From Qipengyuania spongiae (GTDB lineage Bacteria; Pseudomonadota; Alphaproteobacteria; Sphingomonadales; Sphingomonadaceae), in NCBI RefSeq assembly GCF_026168555.1, contig NZ_CP092471.1, forward strand, positions 1,560,501 through 1,624,500: a DNA stretch of 64,000 nt. The letters run 5' to 3'. The position numbers were made by a program, and so were the translations under genes. Each line of letters begins with the position of its first letter. The stretch's first letter is position 1. Positions 58,913 through 64,000 of the stretch are shown here, one piece after another. The notes below the pieces were generated by a model. That model had not been told where the DNA came from, made no database searches, and worked only from the letters and a program-made list of their open reading frames with translations.

Positions 58913-60685
58913 TTGATGCTCTCTGTAGCCAATGTCCGTACTGCTGGCGGCGCTGCCAACTACTTTGCCGCCGACAATTACTATACCCGCGCCGATGCCG
59001 AGAGATCGGGTCAATGGCTTGGTAAAGGCGCGGAGACGCTTGGACTGCGAGGCGTTATTGAAGCCTCGCAGTTCGAGGCTGTGCTCAAGGGCATGCTGCC
59101 CGATGGAAGCCGTGTCGGGACCGATAACAGGGCCCATCGCGCTGGCACTGACCTCACCTTCTCGATGCCCAAGAGCTGGTCCATCCTTGCCCTCGTCGGT
59201 GGCGACAGGCGTATCCTCGATGCCTATGGCGCCGCCGTCCGCGAGACGCTGGCCTGGGCCGAGAAGAATCTCGCCGAAACCCGCATGGAAGTCCGAGGCA
59301 AGGAGCGAGTGGTCGCGACGCGCAATCTCGTGATCGGGCTGTTCCAGCACGATACGAACCGCAATCAGGAACCCAACGCGCACTTTCACGCGGTGGTTGC
59401 CAATGTCACTCAGGGACCCGATGGCAAATGGCGAGCACTGAGGAATGACAAACTCTGGATGGTCGGCAATGCCGACAAGGAAAAGCTCGTGCGCCTCGCC
59501 AACCTGCTCCAGCTAGACCGCTTCGCCAGCATCGGGGACAGGAAGCAATTGGGCGCTGTCGATGCGGGCAAACCCTTTGACGTCATGCTGCAAGCAGGCG
59601 TCGAAACCGCGATCATGAACACCAATCTCCGTGCCCGCGATAAGGCGCTGCGCGATGCTCAATATGCAGCGCAGGGCGGAAATATCGACGAGGCCTTGCG
59701 GCATCTCGGTCCGCATGTCGTCGCGTCGGGAAATACAGCCGCCGTTGACGCTGCGGCGGCCTGGCTATCGCTATCGCCGGCCGAGCGGGAGGTGACTGCG
59801 ATCTATGCTTCGGGTCGCAACTTGCGCGGACAGGTGAACGACGCCGTCCAGACCGGACTCAAAGCCAATGGAGAGTTGGGACCGGGTTCCTTGCGTCTCA
59901 CTGTGCTGTCGCGCGTCAACCTTACGCGTGAGGAAATGCGCTATTCGCGCAGCTATGCGGCCGGCATGGTGCTCGAGGTCGACCGCCGGCAAAGGGGGCA
60001 GGGGCTGCAGAAGGGCCGCTATGATGTGATCGAAACCGATCACGCCCGCGAACGCGTGATGCTACAGAACGAGCGGGGCAAGCGTTTTGAATTCCGGCCG
60101 GGCCAGATGCGACCGCAAGGTGAGCAGGATCCGCTGCGTCTGTTTGAGGTTCGCCCATTAGAAATCCACGATGGTGACCGCATTCGCTGGACGGCGACGG
60201 ATCACAAGCGCGGACTGCTCAACGCCGATCAGGCGCGCATCGTGGCGGTTGATGCGAAGGGCGTCATGGTGAAAACCTCCCTTGGCGCCGAACACCGGCT
60301 GGGGCTGGCCGACCCCATGCTCGAGCGTCTTAACCTCGCCTACGCGCTCAACGCGCACATGGCGCAGGGCCTGACCTCCGACCGCGGGATTGCCGTCATG
60401 GACAGCCGCGAACGCAATCTTGCCAACCAGCAGACATTCCTCGTGACGATAACCCGTCTGCGCGATGGTCTGACCCTGTTTGTCGACAATGCGGGCAAGC
60501 TCGAAGCAGCTGTTGAGCGCAATCCGGGAATGAAACGCTCGGCGCTCGAAACGGTCAATCAGCTGCGGGATGCGGCAGCAACGGGCCGGGCTAAGGGCAA
60601 GGCGCCTGATCGTTCGCAAGAACCGGCCCGCGAGCCGCCCGAGCTCGATCGCTCGATCACCAAGCCCTTCGAAATCGGGATCTGA
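58913..60685 (+). CDS. MobF relaxase with internal deletion of the helicase core
   Basis: 590 residues; intact MobF/TrwC relaxase-helicases are about 900-1100. The N-terminal relaxase has tyrosines at 16, 22 and 23 (NYFAADNYYTRADAE) and the three-His metal site at H145, H156 and H158 (FQHDTNRNQEPNAHFHAVVAN). At residue 181 the sequence jumps from WRALRNDKLW directly to MVGNADKEKLVRL and IGDRKQLGAVDAGKPF, which is the motif II/III end of the helicase. Walker A and the Asp-Glu of motif II are absent, while the C-terminal helicase part (HMAQGLTSDRGIAVMD, UvrD-type) remains. The frame is kept. The protein might still nick but not unwind. Confidence 0.88.
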   Translation: MMLSVANVRTAGGAANYFAADNYYTRADAERSGQWLGKGAETLGLRGVIEASQFEAVLKGMLPDGSRVGTDNRAHRAGTDLTFSMPKSWSILALVGGDRRILDAYGAAVRETLAWAEKNLAETRMEVRGKERVVATRNLVIGLFQHDTNRNQEPNAHFHAVVANVTQGPDGKWRALRNDKLWMVGNADKEKLVRLANLLQLDRFASIGDRKQLGAVDAGKPFDVMLQAGVETAIMNTNLRARDKALRDAQYAAQGGNIDEALRHLGPHVVASGNTAAVDAAAAWLSLSPAEREVTAIYASGRNLRGQVNDAVQTGLKANGELGPGSLRLTVLSRVNLTREEMRYSRSYAAGMVLEVDRRQRGQGLQKGRYDVIETDHARERVMLQNERGKRFEFRPGQMRPQGEQDPLRLFEVRPLEIHDGDRIRWTATDHKRGLLNADQARIVAVDAKGVMVKTSLGAEHRLGLADPMLERLNLAYALNAHMAQGLTSDRGIAVMDSRERNLANQQTFLVTITRLRDGLTLFVDNAGKLEAAVERNPGMKRSALETVNQLRDAAATGRAKGKAPDRSQEPAREPPELDRSITKPFEIGI

Positions 60686-60747
60686 CGCAGCGTCTATCCG
60701 CAAGGTTCATATGGCACCGGTTGACTATAAGTTCTGTTTTTGTTCTC

Positions 60748-60996
60748 ATGGCGACCATGTCCCGAATCGCCGATGAGATCCTGTTTACGCATATCGAAGT
60801 CGCGCTTGCGGTTGCGTCCGAAGCAACGCTTATTGGGCTCGGTGCTGACGACCCGCGAACCCAGCGTAATGCTCGTGTCGATCTCGCGCGCCATCTGGTC
60901 GAGCGCATGCAGGGCTTGGAGATCGAAGGCGAAGCGAATGTAGGCAGGAGCTCTCAGCCCACTCTCTTTCCGGGCGATCTCTCGCCGATGGGCTGA
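60748..60996 (+). CDS. small hypothetical protein
   Basis: 82 residues from ATG 60748: SRIADEILFTHIEVALAVASEATLIGLG, then DDPRTQRNARVDLARHLVERMQGLEI. Composition looks protein-like, but no good ribosome site is visible and no family is recognised. The opposite strand is also open in part. Lies between the relaxase gene and the S24 operon. Confidence 0.45.
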   Translation: MATMSRIADEILFTHIEVALAVASEATLIGLGADDPRTQRNARVDLARHLVERMQGLEIEGEANVGRSSQPTLFPGDLSPMG

Positions 60997-61029
60997 CCAG
61001 CATTGAGACCTGGCTGACACCGTTTTGGC

Positions 61030-61227
61030 TTATTGCAGGCGCGTCGGGCCATCCTTGCCCATCAGCTCTGCCACGCGTTGGGCGATGGCTTTCCAAGTGG
61101 CGATGCCCGCCTCGTCCTTTGCCAGCGCGAGCGCGCCGATCTGCTCGGCGACATGAAGCGGTGCATTCTCACCATGGGTTTTCAGGACCTGGTTGGCACA
61201 AGCCCAGAGTTCCCAATCGCTCAGCAT
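61030..61227 (-). CDS. small hypothetical protein (DUF6961-like)
   Basis: 65 residues: MLSDWELWACANQVLKTHG, then APLHVAEQIGALALAKDEAGIATWKAIAQRVAELM. This pattern I associate with DUF6961 in sphingomonad elements. Its ATG shares an A with the stop of the upstream DUF5818-like gene (TGATG), so it is the last gene of the S24 operon. Function unknown. Confidence 0.75.
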   Translation of the reverse strand: MLSDWELWACANQVLKTHGENAPLHVAEQIGALALAKDEAGIATWKAIAQRVAELMGKDGPTRLQ

Positions 61228-61535
61228 CAGCCGAGACGTCCAACAAGGCCGAGGAAGAACGCGATCAAACCGTAGCCCACGACACTGCACGCCAAGAGAA
61301 GTTCTATATTGAATTTGGAGCGAGGAGGGCGGGGTTGTCCTGCTAGCCAGATCTGATCGCAGATGAGCTCGTTGAACCCGGCGCGGCGTCCGCAGACTTC
61401 CACTTCGCATCCGAGCAACCGGCGTGCTCCACGCCCGGTGTCGAGCTCCCACACCCCGCCGCCCGAATGCAGTTCAAGTCCGAAAGGGCCTTCGGCAAGA
61501 CGGCCTGTCAGACAGAGTTCCGGACCTAGCGGCAT
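61227..61535 (-). CDS. DUF5818-like protein with C-terminal membrane helix
   Basis: 102 residues from ATG 61535. CLTGRLAEGPFGLELHSGGGVWELD and RRLLGCEVEVCGRRAGFNELICDQIW (both in part) fit the small beta domain also seen at 32405-32602. Here a C-terminal hydrophobic segment (LLLACSVVGYGLIAFFLGLV) is added and should anchor it to the membrane. The start overlaps the end of the nuclease-like gene by 10 bases. Confidence 0.7.
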   Translation of the reverse strand: MPLGPELCLTGRLAEGPFGLELHSGGGVWELDTGRGARRLLGCEVEVCGRRAGFNELICDQIWLAGQPRPPRSKFNIELLLACSVVGYGLIAFFLGLVGRLG

Positions 61536-61951
61536 GCAGGACCTTTCCAATAGCGATCCCAGCGCAGCACAGTGCGTGTCTGGATCATCGAGCAGGAGAG
61601 ATCGGCTCCGTTCGGCAGTCGGCACCAGGCAGCCGTCCGGTTGCCGCCTGCCGAACCTTCTGACCGGCATGTCAATCTCGGTCCACGAACCACGACGTGC
61701 CCTGTCGAGATGGTCCCGCGAGGGCCGCCAAGAAGATCGACGAGCGCGTCGCGCGCTTCGATAGCCGACGCGTCGGGGCAGGGCTGGTTGGTTCGGCATG
61801 TTCCGTCCATTTCGCGCGCTGCAATCCCGGCGATGCGGACATGGGGGCCTTCGGCGCACCATATAGGCCCGTCGCCATCCCACACATGCGTGGGCGTGCA
61901 GGTAAAGCTCTGGCCGGCAGCGACGATCGAGGCAGCAAGAAGCGCAAGCAT
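61526..61951 (-). CDS. exported thermonuclease-like (SNase fold) protein
   Basis: 141 residues with a short signal peptide (MLALLAASIVAAGQS). THVWDGDGPIWC, HVRIAGIAAREMDGTC, and ARDALVDLLGG correspond to the staphylococcal nuclease order of an Asp-containing DGD strand, an Arg in RIAGI and a Glu two to four residues later. The C-terminal Arg region is weaker. Secreted or periplasmic, disulfide-rich (six Cys). Nuclease activity is likely but not certain. Second gene after the repressor, 11 bases away. Confidence 0.75.
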   Translation of the reverse strand: MLALLAASIVAAGQSFTCTPTHVWDGDGPIWCAEGPHVRIAGIAAREMDGTCRTNQPCPDASAIEARDALVDLLGGPRGTISTGHVVVRGPRLTCRSEGSAGGNRTAAWCRLPNGADLSCSMIQTRTVLRWDRYWKGPACR

Positions 61952-61962
61952 GGGTTCGCTAC

Positions 61963-62607
61963 CTAGCGCAGCGCGCGGCCGAACCAAAGCACGCGGCCGA
62001 CGATATTGATCGTCCGCTTCTCCAGGCCGCGCCAACTTGGATAGGCCGGATTGTCGCTGAGCACCGAGACCCGCTTGCCTTGCGGCTCGATTGCGACCCG
62101 CTTGACGCTGAGCATGTCGTCCATGCGTAGCACATAGATCCCGTCGCGCAGCCGCGACTGTCCATCGTTGAGATCGACCATGACTTCATCGCCGTCATGC
62201 AGCGTTGGCTCCATCGAATCCCCGTGCACGGCGATGATCGAAAGGCTCGTCGCCTTGCTTGCGGTCAGACGGCGCAGCCACTTCTCGTCGAACCCGAACT
62301 GGGCGCATTTGGATTCCATCTCTGCCAAAGCGCCGTGCCCTGCCGAAGCTTCCACATCGAGAACCGGGACATGGACCAGTTCCACGACCGGGCCGGATCG
62401 CCGTTCGGGCGCACCGAGGATCTTCTCGTCTACTCCGAAGAAGCGGGCGAGCACTGAGCGGTCCTGCTCGTCCAACTGCCGGGGACTGCCGCGGCGGATG
62501 TATTGTTGGATGTAGGCCGCGTTGCGTCCGAGAAGGCGGGAGATCGAGGAGTAATTACATCCTCGTTGCTGGATCAGAACGTCCAGGGCTTTGCGTGCAT
62601 CTTCCAT
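61963..62607 (-). CDS. S24/LexA-type repressor with self-cleavage domain
   Basis: 214 residues. An N-terminal helix-turn-helix (NYSSISRLLGRNAAYIQQYIRRG) is followed by a peptidase S24 domain with Ser131 in VHGDSMEPTL, Lys169 in LSVKRV, and an Ala-Gly cleavage bond in EASAGHG (89-90). Such repressors hold a mobile element silent until RecA-ssDNA triggers self-cleavage. Two palindromic operators lie just upstream. First gene of a four-gene operon ending at 61030. Confidence 0.9.
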   Translation of the reverse strand: MEDARKALDVLIQQRGCNYSSISRLLGRNAAYIQQYIRRGSPRQLDEQDRSVLARFFGVDEKILGAPERRSGPVVELVHVPVLDVEASAGHGALAEMESKCAQFGFDEKWLRRLTASKATSLSIIAVHGDSMEPTLHDGDEVMVDLNDGQSRLRDGIYVLRMDDMLSVKRVAIEPQGKRVSVLSDNPAYPSWRGLEKRTINIVGRVLWFGRALR

Positions 62608-62630
62608 CGCTGCGGGTCCTATCGCATTCG

Positions 62631-62669
62631 TCTAGGAAATTCGATCCTAGACTCTAGGAAGACTTCCTA
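62631..62669. promoter_or_regulatory. paired operators between the S24 repressor and the 57-residue gene
   Basis: TCTAGGA (62631-62637) and TCCTAGA (62645-62651) form one palindrome with a 7-base centre; TAGGAAG-a-CTTCCTA (62655-62669) forms a second, sharing the TAGGA core. They lie 24 to 62 bases before the repressor ATG and 45 bases before the divergent gene. Confidence 0.75.
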
Positions 62670-62713
62670 ATAAGAACATAACAAGAACACAAGCGGAAAG
62701 CGAGTCGGAGGCG

Positions 62714-62887
62714 ATGGAGCTCCTGGACCAGATTGAGGGCTATTTGGCGCGAAGCGGTACGAAGGCCAGCATGTTTGGTAGGCAGGCCGTCGGGGACCCT
62801 CGATTCGTGCAGGATCTGCGCGAAGGGCGTCGACCGAGGCGCAAGACAAAGGAACGAGTGAAGGAATTTTTGAGAGCGAAGAGCTGA
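62714..62887 (+). CDS. 57-residue Cro-like small protein
   Basis: Reads MELLDQIEGYLARSGTKASM, then FGRQAVGDPRFVQDLREGRR and a basic end KEFLRAKS. The pattern of helix, FGRxAVGDPRFVxDLRxGR, basic helix is one I recall from many short sphingomonad HTH-like proteins. It is divergent from the S24 repressor with the paired operators between, the layout of a cI/cro switch. Start ATG 62714 with GGAGGCG upstream (TCGGAGG). Confidence 0.8.
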   Translation: MELLDQIEGYLARSGTKASMFGRQAVGDPRFVQDLREGRRPRRKTKERVKEFLRAKS

Positions 62888-62997
62888 GCTCCTCGCGGCA
62901 GTTTCCGCCAATCAAGAGGCTTTTCCGACAACTCGCTCAATTTTCGGAAAGCAGCCCTTCGCTTCCCCATTTGCCTGACATAAATGGCTGGGATTGA

Positions 62998-64000
62998 TCA
63001 GTATTGTCCGAGGGCAAGCGTATTGCTTGCGGTTCGTTGACTCACGAACTTCTGCCAGCCAGTTTCTGCGCTAAGAAAACCTTCAAAGTCCTCCTTTGTG
63101 AGCATGGCATAATGAAACTGGCTTCCTTCAGCCAGTCGCTCTGCAGCTTCTTGCTTGGCAACTACAACTGGATCTTCAGCTTTCCACGCCGATTTGACCT
63201 CGACGAGATGCGTGGTGCCGTCTTCACGAAGGATGAGAAAATCAGGGTAGTAATTGCAGACGGTGTGGGATTCCGGATGGATGTAGTTCACGCGGAACCC
63301 AGACTGCCCATGCACAAGCATGCCGGTGAAGTAGATCTTGTCGCCATCGTTTAGCTTCAGCACCTTTTCGAAGAAATCGACCTCGGGCTGGCTGTCGAAA
63401 CAGTAGTGATCGAGATGGAACGTGCGATGCCGGGTATCAGCGTAGCGGGGGAAGTCCCTACTTGCGACGAGATGCGGCTTTGCTCTGAAGGTAAACGAAG
63501 GAACCCGGTTGGTCTCGGGGTTGTAGCCTTTTACCAGCTCGATCTGCTCTTCGACGGGGTCTTCGAACGTCTTGATCTCGAACAGGGCCTGGAAAACGGT
63601 CGGAACGATCAGGTCATGCAGGATGTCATTCGACATGTTCACGGCATGAACCAATCGGCCAAGTCCAACCTCCGTTTCGGCCAGCATGTCACCGATATCG
63701 AAAGGTGACACCCCATCACCGGCGAAATAACGAGCAACCTCGGCGATCAGAGTGTATTCTGAGAACGTCCGGTTCTCGAGCCTGTCTGTCACATCGACCT
63801 GTTCTTCCGCTGCAGCATTCACAGCCTTTCGGCGGCGAAGTGTTGCCCGATATTGTTCCATCGCGGCGTCTGACAAATCGAACGACAACTTTTCCGGCTC
63901 GTCCTTGCGCCGGGTTTGGAAAAGCTCGCGGCGGCGCGTGATTGTCAGTACAATGGGGGGCGGAACAGCCGTGACGGTATAGGTCTCACTGTCATCGGTC
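62998..64000 (-). CDS. type III-like restriction endonuclease, C-terminal part
   Basis: The frame is open to the window edge, so the start (and the helicase part) lies beyond 64000; about 333 residues are visible. The last 100 contain a PD-(D/E)xK nuclease: YYPDFLILREDGTTHLVEVKSAW gives PD...EVK. Upstream FTGMLVHGQSGFRVNYIHPES and FEKVLKLNDGDKIYF match Res-subunit-like proteins with DEAD/DEAH helicases. Internal TTG at 63888 is not a true start. Likely encodes an ATP-dependent DNA-cutting defence enzyme; a stand-alone or type III context must be read from the missing side. Confidence 0.8.
   Translation of the reverse strand, partial: TDDSETYTVTAVPPPIVLTITRRRELFQTRRKDEPEKLSFDLSDAAMEQYRATLRRRKAVNAAAEEQVDVTDRLENRTFSEYTLIAEVARYFAGDGVSPFDIGDMLAETEVGLGRLVHAVNMSNDILHDLIVPTVFQALFEIKTFEDPVEEQIELVKGYNPETNRVPSFTFRAKPHLVASRDFPRYADTRHRTFHLDHYCFDSQPEVDFFEKVLKLNDGDKIYFTGMLVHGQSGFRVNYIHPESHTVCNYYPDFLILREDGTTHLVEVKSAWKAEDPVVVAKQEAAERLAEGSQFHYAMLTKEDFEGFLSAETGWQKFVSQRTASNTLALGQY

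Larger units (their letters stand above)
30959..64000 (+). mobile_element. integrative mobilisable element inserted at tRNA-Met (left part)
   Basis: From the tRNA end to the window edge the genes are of plasmid/ICE type: integrase, primase, methylase-helicase, toxin-antitoxin, Hachiman and short-Argonaute defence genes, ParB, ArdC, SSB, coupling protein, MobF relaxase, S24 repressor and restriction enzyme. No housekeeping gene is seen after the tRNA. No type IV secretion gene is visible, so the element is either mobilisable or its transfer genes are further right. The right border is not in the window. Confidence 0.8.

Noticed and set aside
30959-64000. A second copy of the tRNA-Met 3' end (attR) within the window
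   Set aside because: Looked for the T-arm to CCA sequence on both strands by eye and did not find one.

Overview
The window looks like a chromosomal segment of a high-GC alphaproteobacterium of the order Sphingomonadales, most likely the Erythrobacteraceae. This rests on the ribosomal protein sequences and on the many small hypothetical families I associate with sphingomonads. No database search was run; family names come from motif recognition.

Region 1 (1-5366) is core genome with one AT-richer insert. It holds the 3' end of a small membrane protein gene, metZ, a DUF6628-type gene with a Fur-like box, apaG and a hypothetical gene. A lone gene coding for a TIR domain fused to an RsiV-like DUF3298 domain then sits just upstream of the str operon.

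Region 2 (5367-26712) is the translation supercluster: rpsL-rpsG-fusA-tuf, then S10-spc (rpsJ to rplO, secY, adk), a gdhA insertion, and rpsM-rpsK-rpoA-rplQ. It carries internal terminators or attenuators, a long rpsL-rpsG intercistronic hairpin, an acidic tail on L3, an RGG-rich N-terminal extension on S5, and Arg at position 88 of S12. Region 3 (26798-30880) holds two exported hydrolases (a beta-lactamase-fold serine hydrolase and an S9 prolyl oligopeptidase) and the promoter of a tRNA-Met(CAT).

Region 4 (30881-64000) is an integrated mobile element that starts at the 3' end of the tRNA and runs off the window. It has a tyrosine integrase, a DUF5818 gene, a lytic transglycosylase, a Toprim primase, a 1410-residue methylase/strawberry-notch helicase, an Xre/RES toxin-antitoxin pair, a two-gene Hachiman-type defence locus (HamA nuclease, HamB helicase), and a short-Argonaute defence operon of SPARDA type (DREN-APAZ plus short pAgo) facing it. 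Next come a large ParB-like protein, ArdC-like antirestriction protein, SLOG/DUF2493, small plasmid-type genes, SSB, an RHH protein, a TraD/TrwB coupling protein and a MobF relaxase that has lost its helicase core by an in-frame internal deletion. A LexA/S24 repressor switch with a divergent 57-residue protein and paired palindromic operators follows, and the window ends in the 3' part of a type III-like restriction endonuclease gene. No type IV secretion genes are seen in the window.

The accessory genes read as a mobilisable, defence-loaded element: invasion sensing by nucleic-acid-guided (pAgo) and helicase-nuclease (Hachiman) systems, a restriction-type nuclease, NAD-targeting RES toxin, and an anti-restriction protein to protect the element on transfer. 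The most novel-looking single gene is the TIR-DUF3298 fusion, which lies outside the element.
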